A DNA stretch of 64,000 nucleotides. It comes from Enterobacter asburiae (lineage in GTDB: Bacteria > Pseudomonadota > Gammaproteobacteria > Enterobacterales > Enterobacteriaceae). The stretch covers positions 3,224,001 to 3,288,000 of the forward strand of contig NZ_CP102247.1 of NCBI RefSeq assembly GCF_024599655.1, written 5' to 3'. The position numbers and the translations under genes are program-made. Position 1 is the stretch's first letter; every line of letters begins with the position of its first letter. Under the pieces are notes generated by a model that had not been told where the DNA came from, did not search any database, and saw nothing but the letters and a program-made list of their open reading frames with translations. Shown here one piece after another: positions 34,714 through 43,638 of this stretch.

Positions 34714-34740
34714 AAAAACCCCGCCATGCGGGGTTTTTTA
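34714..34740 (+). terminator. ompA terminator
   Basis: Stem AACCCCGC (34717-34724), CAT loop, GCGGGGTT (34728-34735), flanked by A- and T-runs; bidirectional between ompA and the convergent matP. Confidence 0.92.
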
Positions 34741-34761
34741 TTGTCTGCAGAAAACTAAAGT

Positions 34762-35214
34762 CTATTTTTTACCCAACAGAGCCTGAAGGTCGTTCTTCAG
34801 CGTCGACATCTGATTGGCGTACTTCTCTTTATGTTCGGCATCCTCAATCAACTGCACGATGGTTTCCGAAAGCGTTTTGCCCCGTCGTTGTGCCAGCCCA
34901 GCCAGGCGTTGCCAGACAACGAACTCCAGATCGATTGATTTTTTGCGGGTGTGCTGATGCTCAGCATTAAAGTGCCGTTTGCGTCGCGCGCGGATAGTTT
35001 GCTTCATCCGGTTTAACAACGCGGGATTGATGTGTTTCTCAATCCAGCTGTTAACCTGTACCGGTTCATTTTCGAGGGTCAGCAAAATATCCACGGCTTC
35101 TTGCGCAGCGCTGGCTTCGATGTAGCAGGTGATCAGCTCCCCTTCACGGTGCTTTTTGACCAGGTACTTCCATTTCCAGCCGCTTTCGAGATTTTCCAGT
35201 TGTTGATATTTCAT
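34762..35214 (-). CDS. matP: MatP, Ter macrodomain organiser
   Basis: 150 residues, the E. coli length. It binds 13-base matS sites, compacts the Ter macrodomain and links it to the divisome through ZapB. It has a four-helix N-terminal domain, then the ribbon-helix-helix (RKKSIDLEFVVWQRLAGLAQRRGKTLSETIVQLIEDA) and a C-terminal coiled coil (YANQMSTLKNDLQALLGKK) for tetramerisation. Confidence 0.96.
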   Translation of the reverse strand: MKYQQLENLESGWKWKYLVKKHREGELITCYIEASAAQEAVDILLTLENEPVQVNSWIEKHINPALLNRMKQTIRARRKRHFNAEHQHTRKKSIDLEFVVWQRLAGLAQRRGKTLSETIVQLIEDAEHKEKYANQMSTLKNDLQALLGKK

Positions 35215-35400
35215 TGCGATCTCAGTGTTACCACGTAACTCTGTTCAGAATATCAGTTTTTTAGCAATCTGCTGAAAAGAAATCATATCCTGTGAGTGAA
35301 TGCAGCCAATCGCCCTGTCGAAATACCCAATCCTGCTTGGGTACAGCCCCCCGCTTACGGTATACTCCACGCTTTTACATCTGACTAAAAAACATCAACT

Positions 35401-37161
35401 TTGACCATTACGAAACTTGCATGGCGTGACCTTGTTCCGGATACCGAAAGTTACCAGGAACTGTTTGCACAGCCCGAACTCGCAAAAGAACACGAATTCA
35501 TCCTTAGCGATACGCAGCCTCGTTTGCATTATGCGCTGGAGCAGGTGTTAAGCCCATGGGCAACTGCGCCTTTCATGCTGCTCAAGGCCCCGGAAGAAGC
35601 GGAATACCTGACGCTGCTCGGAGATGCCGTGCGCCAGCTGAAGCCGGAAGCGAACGCAGTTTTTGGTGGCCAGTATCGTATTGCGGGACATGATGTCACT
35701 TTCGAACCGGCGGCGCAGGCCGATGGTCGTTTTGCCGCTAAGGGCGAAGTGATTACCGCGAACTGGGCCGAGGCGGAACAGCTCTTTGGTTGTCTGCGCC
35801 AGTTTAACGGTGAACTTTCGCTGCAGCCGGGGCTGGTACATCGCGCAAATGGCGGTGTTCTCATTATCTCACTGCGTACCCTGCTCTCGCAGCCGCTGCT
35901 GTGGATGCGTCTGAAAACCATCGTGCACCAGCAGCGTTTCGACTGGGTCGGCTATGATGAGTCTCGTCCTCTGCCTGTCTCCGTTCCGTCTATGCCGCTG
36001 TCGCTAACCGTCGTGCTGACGGGCGACCGTGAATCGCTGGCGGACTTCCAGGAAATGGAGCCGGAACTCGCTGAGCAGGCGGTGTATAGCGAATACGAAG
36101 ACAACATCCAGATTGCTGACGCCGACGATATGGCACAGTGGTGCCAGTGGGTGATGGCCGTTGCTGAACGTTTTGCGCTACCAACCCCTGCGGCTGACGC
36201 GTGGCCGGGCTTAATCCGCGAAGCGGTGCGCTACACCGGTGACCAGGAAACGCTGCCGCTTTGCCCGCTCTGGATCGGTAAACAGCTGCGTGAAGTGGGC
36301 GTGATCAGCGGTGACGGAGCGTTCACCGGCGAACAGCTCACTCAGATGCTGGCTCAGCGTGAGTGGCGAGAAGGCTATCTTGCCGACCGTATGCAGGATG
36401 AAATTCTGCTGGAACAAATTCTGGTGGAGACCGAAGGCGAACGCATCGGGCAGATCAACGCCCTGTCGGTGATTGAATTTCCCGGCCATCCGCGCGCATT
36501 CGGGGAACCGTCCCGTATCAGCTGCGTTGTCCACATTGGCGATGGCGAGTTCACCGATATCGAACGGAAAGCCGAGCTGGGCGGCAACATTCACGCGAAA
36601 GGCATGATGATCATGCAGGCGTTTTTGATGTCAGAGCTGCAGCTTGAGCAACAGATCCCCTTCTCCGCCTCGCTGACGTTTGAGCAGTCCTACAGCGAAG
36701 TGGATGGCGACAGCGCCTCTATGGCCGAGTTGTGTGCCCTAATCAGCGCCCTGGCGGAAGTGCCCATCAATCAGAACATCGCCATCACCGGTTCGGTGGA
36801 CCAATTCGGTCGTGCCCAGCCAGTGGGAGGCCTCAACGAAAAGATTGAAGGCTTCTTCTCTATCTGTCAGCAGCGCGGTTTAAACGGCAAACAGGGTGTG
36901 ATTATTCCTGCTCCCAACGCACGCCATTTGAGCCTCAGTCAGGACATTCTGGATGCGGTTGAGCAAGAGCAGTTCACCATCTGGGCCATCGAAGGGATTG
37001 AGGATGCGCTACCCTTACTGACAAATCTGGTTTGGGATGGCGAAGGGCAAACCACCCTGATGCAGACCATCCAGGAGCGCATTGCTCAGGCGACGCAGCA
37101 GGATGCTCGTCATCGTTATCCATGGCCGTTACGCTGGCTGGGCTGGTTTAGTTCGAACTGA
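35401..37161 (+). CDS. ycbZ: LonH/YcbZ, Lon-like protease
   Basis: 586 residues; a Lon-family protein with a C-terminal S16 protease domain. The catalytic Ser is in SEVDGDSASMAEL and the Lys in GGLNEKIEGF. The N-terminal half is divergent from Lon and lacks a clear Walker A motif. Start is TTG at 35401 (TTGACCATTACG); alignment with E. coli YcbZ (MTITKLAWRDLVPDT) supports it. Substrates unknown. Confidence 0.92.
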   Translation: MTITKLAWRDLVPDTESYQELFAQPELAKEHEFILSDTQPRLHYALEQVLSPWATAPFMLLKAPEEAEYLTLLGDAVRQLKPEANAVFGGQYRIAGHDVTFEPAAQADGRFAAKGEVITANWAEAEQLFGCLRQFNGELSLQPGLVHRANGGVLIISLRTLLSQPLLWMRLKTIVHQQRFDWVGYDESRPLPVSVPSMPLSLTVVLTGDRESLADFQEMEPELAEQAVYSEYEDNIQIADADDMAQWCQWVMAVAERFALPTPAADAWPGLIREAVRYTGDQETLPLCPLWIGKQLREVGVISGDGAFTGEQLTQMLAQREWREGYLADRMQDEILLEQILVETEGERIGQINALSVIEFPGHPRAFGEPSRISCVVHIGDGEFTDIERKAELGGNIHAKGMMIMQAFLMSELQLEQQIPFSASLTFEQSYSEVDGDSASMAELCALISALAEVPINQNIAITGSVDQFGRAQPVGGLNEKIEGFFSICQQRGLNGKQGVIIPAPNARHLSLSQDILDAVEQEQFTIWAIEGIEDALPLLTNLVWDGEGQTTLMQTIQERIAQATQQDARHRYPWPLRWLGWFSSN

Positions 37162-37191
37162 TCGGACTTGTTCAGCGTACACGTGTTAGCT
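37156..37191 (+). promoter_or_regulatory. FadR and FabR operators upstream of fabA
   Basis: AACTGATCGGACTTGTT (37156-37172) matches the FadR site of E. coli fabA, where FadR activates. AGCGTACACGTGTTAGCT (37174-37191) is the FabR palindrome, which represses when unsaturated acyl groups are plentiful. The FadR site overlaps the end of ycbZ. Confidence 0.85.
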
Positions 37192-37229
37192 ATCCTGCGT
37201 CCTTCACTAAAATAAGGCTTACTGAGAAC

Positions 37230-37748
37230 ATGGTAGATAAACGCGAATCCTATACAAAAGAAGATCTTCTTGCCTCTGGTCGCGGCGAACTGTTTGGCGC
37301 AAAAGGCCCACAGTTACCGGCCCCTAACATGCTGATGATGGACCGTGTCGTGAAAATGACCGAAACCGGCGGCAACTTCGATAAGGGTTACGTAGAAGCA
37401 GAACTCGATATCAACCCGGACCTGTGGTTCTTCGGTTGCCACTTTATTGGCGATCCGGTAATGCCTGGCTGTCTGGGCCTGGATGCCATGTGGCAGCTGG
37501 TTGGTTTCTATCTGGGCTGGCTGGGCGGCGAAGGTAAAGGCCGCGCGCTGGGCGTGGGCGAAGTCAAATTCACTGGCCAGGTTCTGCCTACAGCGAAGAA
37601 AGTGACCTATCGTATTCACTTCAAGCGCATCGTTAACCGCCGCCTGATTATGGGCCTGGCAGATGGCGAAGTGCTGGTAGACGGCCGTCTGATCTATAGC
37701 GCAAGCGACCTGAAAGTTGGCCTGTTCCAGGACACTTCCGCGTTCTGA
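37230..37748 (+). CDS. fabA: FabA, 3-hydroxydecanoyl-ACP dehydratase/isomerase
   Basis: 172 residues; dehydrates 3-hydroxyacyl-ACP and isomerises trans-2- to cis-3-decenoyl-ACP, the entry to unsaturated fatty acids. The hot-dog fold carries the catalytic His in FFGCHFIGDPVMPGCLGLD and the Asp 14 residues later. Near-identical to E. coli. Followed by a strong terminator. Confidence 0.98.
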   Translation: MVDKRESYTKEDLLASGRGELFGAKGPQLPAPNMLMMDRVVKMTETGGNFDKGYVEAELDINPDLWFFGCHFIGDPVMPGCLGLDAMWQLVGFYLGWLGGEGKGRALGVGEVKFTGQVLPTAKKVTYRIHFKRIVNRRLIMGLADGEVLVDGRLIYSASDLKVGLFQDTSAF

Positions 37749-37775
37749 TTGTGCTTTTCTCACCTCCAGAAAGGC

Positions 37776-37806
37776 GAAACCTCCGCATTGCGGAGGTTTC
37801 TTTTTT
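37776..37806 (+). terminator. fabA terminator
   Basis: Stem GAAACCTCCGC (37776-37786), ATT loop, GCGGAGGTTTC (37790-37800), then TTTTTT. Confidence 0.93.
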
Positions 37807-37819
37807 GAAAGAGACGTTA

Positions 37820-37987
37820 TCAGGCTATGAGTGCCCTGTCGCCGATGGCTTCTCGCCAGCCTCCAAGCCATTGTGACCTTTGATTTATCGTCTGATAAGG
37901 ACACATTTCTTTAGAACGTCCAGCGATGCCAGCCTGATAACCACGTTGATGAGCCCGTTCCAGGCGATCTCGTTTCTGTCTCTTCAT
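37820..37987 (-). CDS. rmf: Rmf, ribosome modulation factor
   Basis: 55 residues (MKRQKRDRLERAHQRGYQAG at the start, WLGGWREAIGDRALIA at the end), nearly identical to E. coli RMF. It dimerises 70S ribosomes into inactive 100S particles in stationary phase and slow growth, under ppGpp control. It lies between convergent fabA and the pqi operon, as in E. coli. Too short for most length cut-offs. Confidence 0.96.
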   Translation of the reverse strand: MKRQKRDRLERAHQRGYQAGIAGRSKEMCPYQTINQRSQWLGGWREAIGDRALIA

Positions 37988-38191
37988 GCCTCGTTTCCCT
38001 CATTCTTTTGTCTGGTGGAAAGAAAACAGTGTCTGCACTAAATGCACAGGCACAGATAACGAATACCCCGAATTAGTCGTAGCGTCAATGTTCAAAATTC
38101 ATACGGGTGTCATATTTGTGAGCTACCTGGAAGTTCATTTGTACAAAAATTGTGACGTGGCACAAGTAACAAACTGAAGTGAAAACGAAAA

Positions 38192-38228
38192 AAAAACCGC
38201 AATCAGCAACGGGCCAACTGCGGTTTTT
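38192..38228 (-). terminator. Terminator of the pqiABC operon
   Basis: Stem AAAAACCGCA (38192-38201) with TGCGGTTTTT (38219-38228), loop of 17 bases, T-run on the minus strand. It lies just after pqiC. The gap from here to rmf (37988-38191) should hold the rmf promoter; nothing else is visible. Confidence 0.8.
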
Positions 38229-38243
38229 GATGATGAATTTTAC

Positions 38244-38810
38244 TTATGGCAGCCGGGAAATTTCTCTCGCGATGCTGGCCGACTCCTGTGCCCAACCCTG
38301 AGCCAGGACTTTCACCATTTCGTCATAGCCATCTTTCTGCTGCTTCAGTTCCAGATGGAAAGGACGCTTAATCAGCTGCCCCTGATGGTTCAGCAACCAC
38401 TCCCCGCTGATCACCACCGCACCGTCGTAACGGCCGTGGAAGCCCGTTACCGTGACGTTCAGCGTATCCTGGTCGTTACCCAGCGGCTGCGACGCGACAA
38501 CCCAACCGGGAAGCTGGCTGCCGAGATTGGCCACCAGCGTGTTGCGCAGCTGCTGATCGAGCGGGCTGGCCCACAGGTTGTTCGTCGCAATCACGTATTT
38601 AACGTCGCTGGTCTGATAGACCACCCCGTTTCCTGCCAGATAATCCGGCACCGCAACCTGCTCAACCCACAGCTGACGGTTTCCCTGGCTGGCTGTGCTT
38701 TGCCCACCGCTGTGGGTAGCCACAGGAAGCTGATAGTAGCTTTTATTATCTACCCCTGAACTGCACGCCGTTAACAGCAGAGCGCCAACCATCAATAGCC
38801 ACTTTTTCAT
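38244..38810 (-). CDS. pqiC: PqiC outer-membrane lipoprotein
   Basis: 188 residues with a lipobox (MKKWLLMVGALLLTAC, Cys16). ABC_trans_aux family; forms a ring in the outer membrane that meets the PqiB tube, completing an envelope-spanning lipid-transport path. The end of pqiB overlaps its start by 4 bases. Confidence 0.94.
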   Translation of the reverse strand: MKKWLLMVGALLLTACSSGVDNKSYYQLPVATHSGGQSTASQGNRQLWVEQVAVPDYLAGNGVVYQTSDVKYVIATNNLWASPLDQQLRNTLVANLGSQLPGWVVASQPLGNDQDTLNVTVTGFHGRYDGAVVISGEWLLNHQGQLIKRPFHLELKQQKDGYDEMVKVLAQGWAQESASIAREISRLP

Positions 38811-40447
38811 TCTTTTGCCCTCTTCGGCTCAGGATCCTTTTTATCTTTCGCTTCGAACACCAGCGCATTGCTCTTCTCGTTGAGCGTTTTCAGCACCGGC
38901 TGCAGTTCACGTAAGACCTGATCAAGACGCTGCATATCTGCCACCATCTTATTGTAGGCCGCAGAGCCCGGCTGGAAGCCCTGCATACTGCGGTTCAGCT
39001 CACGCAGCGTTTTCTGCATGTCCTGCGGCAGTTGCTGCATACTCTGGCTGGCAGTGATCTTATTGATATTATCCAGCGTGGTCTGCAGGCGTTGCATTGT
39101 CGCCTGGCTTTGATGCAATGAACCTGTCGCCGCTTCAATCATCGGATTCAGCGGCAGATTATTGATCTTATCCAGCGTCTCCATCAGGCGCTGCTGGATC
39201 TGAGCCAGACCGCTGCTCACCGTTGGGATGATCTTATAGCCACCAAATTCACGAATACCGGTAATCGGCGGTGCTTTCGGGTAGAAGTCCATATCCACAT
39301 ACAGCGCACCGGTCACCAGGTTACCCGTCTTCAGCGACCCGCGCAGACCGCGTTCCATCAGTTGACTGATATGGGTGGCAATATCCTGATTCTCGCCAAT
39401 CTGGTTGATCAGGCGTTCGGGTTCAATACGAATCAGCACCGGTATACGGTAATCATCATCCAGCACCTGCTGCAGGCCAGGCACAAAGAACGGCACCTGT
39501 CCAACCGTACCGAGGCGAATGCCGCGGAACTCAACAGGCGCCCCCGGCTGCAGACCGCGGACGGAATCTTTGAAGAACATCAGGAAGTCAACGTGATCGG
39601 TGTAGAGCGCATCCTGAATGCTTTTTTGATCGTCGAACAGGCGGAAAGCGGTGTTCTCCGCCACCGGCTGCCCGAGGTCAAGCCCTTCCGGCACGTCAAA
39701 ACTCACGCCGCCGCCAAAGAGGGTTGTCAGCGAGCCCATTTCAACGCGCATGCCTGCCGAGGTCAGATCCACCGCGATGCCACTGTCCTTCCAGAAGCGA
39801 ACGTTACTGGTGACCAGACGATCGTTAGGCGCATTGATGAACAGCTGATAGCTGATGGCTCTTTTCTGAGGATCGAACGTACTTTTCTCCACCGACCCCA
39901 CGCGATAGCCGCGGAACAGAACCGGGTCACCCGCCGTAAGCTGGCCCGCTTTTTTGCTGTCGAGGATCACGCGTATACCCTTGGCATCAGGCGGCGCAAG
40001 TGGCGGTGAATCCAGAAGCTGGTATTGCGCTGGCTGGTTGCCTTTTGCGCCCGGCTGCAGTTCGATGTAAGCCCCTGAGAGCAGCGTCCCTAATCCGCTG
40101 ATCCCTTCGCGCCCTACCTGCGGTTTAACCACCCAGAAAACGGAATCGCCATGCAGCAGTTTTTCCATGCCGGCATTAAGGCGCGCCTTAATCTCCACAT
40201 GGGTTAAATCGTCGGTCAGGATTGCGCTTTCGACCACGCCCACGTCCACGCTACGGCTTTTGATGGTCGTTTTACCGCCCTCAATCCCCTCGGCATTGGT
40301 GGTTATCAGCGTGACTTCCGGTCCCTGATGGCTGTAATGATAAAACAGGATCCATGCACCGATCAGCGCGGTCACGATGGGAAAAATCCACACCGGCGAC
40401 CAGTTTTTGACCTTCTGCACTTTCGCCTCTCCACTCTTATTTTCCAT
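38807..40447 (-). CDS. pqiB: PqiB, MCE-domain envelope tunnel protein
   Basis: 546 residues, the E. coli length when started at MENKSGEAKVQKVKNW. One N-terminal transmembrane helix (about 18-36), three MCE domains in tandem, and a long C-terminal helix that in E. coli forms the hexameric needle across the periplasm. It carries lipids between membranes. ATG 40447 is chosen over 40483, which would overlap pqiA. Confidence 0.95.
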   Translation of the reverse strand: MENKSGEAKVQKVKNWSPVWIFPIVTALIGAWILFYHYSHQGPEVTLITTNAEGIEGGKTTIKSRSVDVGVVESAILTDDLTHVEIKARLNAGMEKLLHGDSVFWVVKPQVGREGISGLGTLLSGAYIELQPGAKGNQPAQYQLLDSPPLAPPDAKGIRVILDSKKAGQLTAGDPVLFRGYRVGSVEKSTFDPQKRAISYQLFINAPNDRLVTSNVRFWKDSGIAVDLTSAGMRVEMGSLTTLFGGGVSFDVPEGLDLGQPVAENTAFRLFDDQKSIQDALYTDHVDFLMFFKDSVRGLQPGAPVEFRGIRLGTVGQVPFFVPGLQQVLDDDYRIPVLIRIEPERLINQIGENQDIATHISQLMERGLRGSLKTGNLVTGALYVDMDFYPKAPPITGIREFGGYKIIPTVSSGLAQIQQRLMETLDKINNLPLNPMIEAATGSLHQSQATMQRLQTTLDNINKITASQSMQQLPQDMQKTLRELNRSMQGFQPGSAAYNKMVADMQRLDQVLRELQPVLKTLNEKSNALVFEAKDKKDPEPKRAKE

Positions 40448-40451
40448 GCTC

Positions 40452-41705
40452 TTACTCTTCCTCATGGCTTGATTCAGGCTCACGATCCCACGATAAACGA
40501 GGGTCGAAGGTCATGGCCGCAAACATGGTCATAATCACAACCAGTGCAAACATTAAAGCCCCCATCGCGGGATAAATACTCATCAAACCGCCCATCCGCA
40601 CCAGCGCAGAGAGAACGGCGATGACAAACACGTCAATCATTGACCAGCGTCCGACAAACTCGACCACTTCATAAATCAGGTGCATGCGCTCGCTGTCGCG
40701 TTTCCCATGACCTTTCGCATCCCAGCAAAGCCAGGCGATAGCGATCATTTTTAAGGTTGGCACCATAATACTGGCGATAAAGATGACGCCAGCAACCGGA
40801 TAAGAACCTTCCCCCCAGAGCAATATCACCCCGGCCAGGATCGTGGAGGGCATTTTGTCGCCGAGCAAATCGGTGATCATGATCGGCAGAATATTGGCGG
40901 GCAGATACAGCATGATGGACGTGACCAGCAGCGCCATCGTCCACTGCAGGCTATTTTTACGGCGTACATGACCTTTCGTTTCGCAGCGCGGACAAACGTC
41001 GAGATCGGCGGGCAGCACGGCGGTGCAGCATGGGCAAGAACGCAGCCCCTGACGAATACCGGGCACGCCGACCTTCACCTTCTGCGCAAGCGTCGGTGCC
41101 GGAGCGATATCATCCCACGCCCAGCGCCTGTCCACGCACTGGAACGCGCGCAGCTGCAGGACGCAGTACAGGCACCACGGAACAAAGCTGCTGCCGATCC
41201 CTACATCGCCATACGCCATCAGCTTCACGAAACTGACCAGAATGCCCGCCAGAAAGATTTCGGCCATGCCCCAGCTTTTAAGCTGAAAAAGGATACGCGC
41301 AAGCCGGATTTTCAGTGATACCGGCATCCTGACGCGGTTCACCAGCAAAAGGATGGCGACCAGGCACAACGCCGGGACTATCTGGACAAACAGGAGAAAA
41401 AAGGTGCCGAGGCTGGCGTAATCTTCCGAGAACATCACGCCCGGGATTTCAAGCAAATCCACCTGGCTGGTTATCCCCCCCACCTTCATATAGATGAAGG
41501 GGAAGAGATTGGAGAGCAGCAGCATGAACAGTGCTGCCAGAGCGTAAGCAGTGGGACGCTGCCGCGGCGCGTCCCACTCGGTTGTCAACGTCGCACCGCA
41601 ACGTGGACACAGGGCTTTATGTCCGTGACCAAGCTCTGGCAACGCCACGAGCATATCGCATTGCGAGCATAAAATATGCCTGTCGGCATGGTGCTGGTCA
41701 CACAT
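40452..41705 (-). CDS. pqiA: PqiA inner-membrane protein
   Basis: 417 residues with two homologous membrane halves, each preceded by a zinc-ribbon-like Cys cluster (LCSQC...LCPRCG; CPCC...VCPRCE). Inner-membrane partner of PqiB in lipid transport; in E. coli the operon is induced by paraquat through SoxRS. It starts 13 bases after uup, so transcription may enter from uup. Confidence 0.94.
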   Translation of the reverse strand: MCDQHHADRHILCSQCDMLVALPELGHGHKALCPRCGATLTTEWDAPRQRPTAYALAALFMLLLSNLFPFIYMKVGGITSQVDLLEIPGVMFSEDYASLGTFFLLFVQIVPALCLVAILLLVNRVRMPVSLKIRLARILFQLKSWGMAEIFLAGILVSFVKLMAYGDVGIGSSFVPWCLYCVLQLRAFQCVDRRWAWDDIAPAPTLAQKVKVGVPGIRQGLRSCPCCTAVLPADLDVCPRCETKGHVRRKNSLQWTMALLVTSIMLYLPANILPIMITDLLGDKMPSTILAGVILLWGEGSYPVAGVIFIASIMVPTLKMIAIAWLCWDAKGHGKRDSERMHLIYEVVEFVGRWSMIDVFVIAVLSALVRMGGLMSIYPAMGALMFALVVIMTMFAAMTFDPRLSWDREPESSHEEE

Positions 41706-41718
41706 ATGTTATCCCTGT

Positions 41719-43626
41719 TTATGCGCCGTTCTTCAGAGACTCAAGGTACTCCCAGCGCTCAAATGCTTCTTCCAGGGCTTTTTCAGCCGCGGAGAGTTCA
41801 GACAGTACTTTCTGAGTATAGTCATGCGATTGGCTAAAGAATGACGCATCAGCAACCTGTTTTTGCAGATCCTCAAGCGCGGTCTCCAGCTCTTCCAGAC
41901 GCTGAGGTAGCCCCTCCAGTTCGCGCTGCAGGTTATAACTTAGTTTAGCCGAGGTTTTCTTGACAGTTTCTGCTTTTGTTACAGCAGGTTCAGAACTTGT
42001 TTTGGACTTTGTCTGTTTCTGCGCCAGAGACTGCGATTGCTGCCCTTTTGCATCATGATAACCGCCTACGTATTGTCCAATTCGCCCTTCACCTTCGAAG
42101 ATCCAGCACTCGGTTACGGTGTTATCAACGAACTGACGATCGTGGCTGACCAGCATCACGGTGCCCTGATAGCCGTCGATCAGCTCTTCGAGCAGTTCCA
42201 GCGTTTCGACATCCAGGTCGTTCGTTGGTTCATCGAGAATCAACAGGTTACTTGGTTTCAGGAACAAACGCGCCAGCAGCAGACGATTACGCTCTCCGCC
42301 AGATAACGCACGCACCGGGGTCATTGCACGTTTAGGATGGAACAGGAAGTCCTGCAGATAGCCCAGCACGTGGCGCGGTTTACCGTTAACCATCACCTCT
42401 TGCTTACCTTCAGCAAGGTTATCCATCACCGTTCTGTCTGGGTCCAGCTCTGCACGGTGCTGGTCAAAATAGGCGACTTCCAGCTTTGTCCCGCAGTGAA
42501 CACGGCCGCTGTCAGCCTGCAGCTGACCGAGCATCAGCTTGAGCAGCGTGGTTTTACCACAGCCGTTCGGGCCAATGAGGGCAATTTTATCGCCACGCTG
42601 CACCTGAGCGGAGAAGTCTTTCACCAGAACTTTTCCATCGACCTGGTAATCGACATTTTCCATTTCAAAGACAATCTTACCGGAGCGGGATGCCTCTTCG
42701 ACCTGCATCTTCGCGCTGCCCATCACTTCACGGCGAGCGCTGCGCTCGTTACGCATCGCCTTCAGGGCACGCACGCGGCCTTCGTTACGGGTACGGCGGG
42801 CTTTGATACCCTGACGGATCCAGACCTCTTCCTGTGCCAGCTTGCGGTCAAACTCCGCATTTTGCAGCTCTTCCACGCGCAGGTTTTCTTCTTTTTCCAG
42901 CAGATAGGTATCGTAATCGCCAGGATAGGTGACCAGCTTGCCGCGATCGAGATCGACAATACGCGTTGCCATGTTGCGGATAAACGAACGGTCGTGTGAG
43001 ATGAAAATAATGGTGCCGTTAAAGGTCTTCAGGAACCCTTCCAGCCAGTCAATCGCTTCGATATCCAGGTGGTTGGTCGGTTCATCCAGCAACAGTACCT
43101 TCGGGCCGCTGACCAGCGCGCGGCCGAGCGCCGCTTTACGCAGCCAGCCGCCGGAGAGCGCCGACAGCTCCATATCCGCATCCAGACCTAACTGATCCAG
43201 CACTTCCGTGATACGGCTTTCAAGTTGCCACAGACCGTGATGATCCAGAAGCTCCTGCAGGCGCGCCATCTCATTGAGATTTTTTTCACTTGGGTCGGTC
43301 ATCACCAGATGTGAAATTTCGTGATAGCCCTTCAGGTATTCAGCCTGCTCAGAAATCCCTTCTGCAACGAAATCATAAACGGTACCCGCCACGTTACGAG
43401 GAGGGTCCTGCTGCAGACGGGAAACAATCAGATCCTGTTCGTAAACAATGCGCCCATCATCCAGACCCTGTTCACGGTTGAGGATTTTCATCAGCGTGGA
43501 TTTACCCGCGCCGTTACGGCCTACAAGACAGACGCGTTCGTTGTCTTCAATATGCAGTTCAGTATCATCGAGAAGTGGCGCATCGCTAAAAGAGAGCCAC
43601 GCGCCGTGCATGCTAATTAATGACAT
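41719..43626 (-). CDS. uup: Uup, ABC-F family ATPase
   Basis: 635 residues: two ATP-binding cassettes with Walker A GRNGAGKST and GPNGCGKTT, signatures LSGGWLRKA and LSGGERNRL, Walker B LLLDEPTNH and LILDEPTND, and a C-terminal coiled-coil DNA-binding domain. ABC-F proteins act on ribosomes; Uup also lowers precise transposon excision. No transmembrane segments. It follows rlmKL by 12 bases. Confidence 0.96.
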   Translation of the reverse strand: MSLISMHGAWLSFSDAPLLDDTELHIEDNERVCLVGRNGAGKSTLMKILNREQGLDDGRIVYEQDLIVSRLQQDPPRNVAGTVYDFVAEGISEQAEYLKGYHEISHLVMTDPSEKNLNEMARLQELLDHHGLWQLESRITEVLDQLGLDADMELSALSGGWLRKAALGRALVSGPKVLLLDEPTNHLDIEAIDWLEGFLKTFNGTIIFISHDRSFIRNMATRIVDLDRGKLVTYPGDYDTYLLEKEENLRVEELQNAEFDRKLAQEEVWIRQGIKARRTRNEGRVRALKAMRNERSARREVMGSAKMQVEEASRSGKIVFEMENVDYQVDGKVLVKDFSAQVQRGDKIALIGPNGCGKTTLLKLMLGQLQADSGRVHCGTKLEVAYFDQHRAELDPDRTVMDNLAEGKQEVMVNGKPRHVLGYLQDFLFHPKRAMTPVRALSGGERNRLLLARLFLKPSNLLILDEPTNDLDVETLELLEELIDGYQGTVMLVSHDRQFVDNTVTECWIFEGEGRIGQYVGGYHDAKGQQSQSLAQKQTKSKTSSEPAVTKAETVKKTSAKLSYNLQRELEGLPQRLEELETALEDLQKQVADASFFSQSHDYTQKVLSELSAAEKALEEAFERWEYLESLKNGA

Positions 43627-43638
43627 TTATTTTTCCTT

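Noticed and set aside
38101..38180. matS-like GTGAC...CAC sequence near 38150
   Set aside because: GTGACGTGGCAC lacks the 13-base spacing and the second GTCAC half of a matS site.
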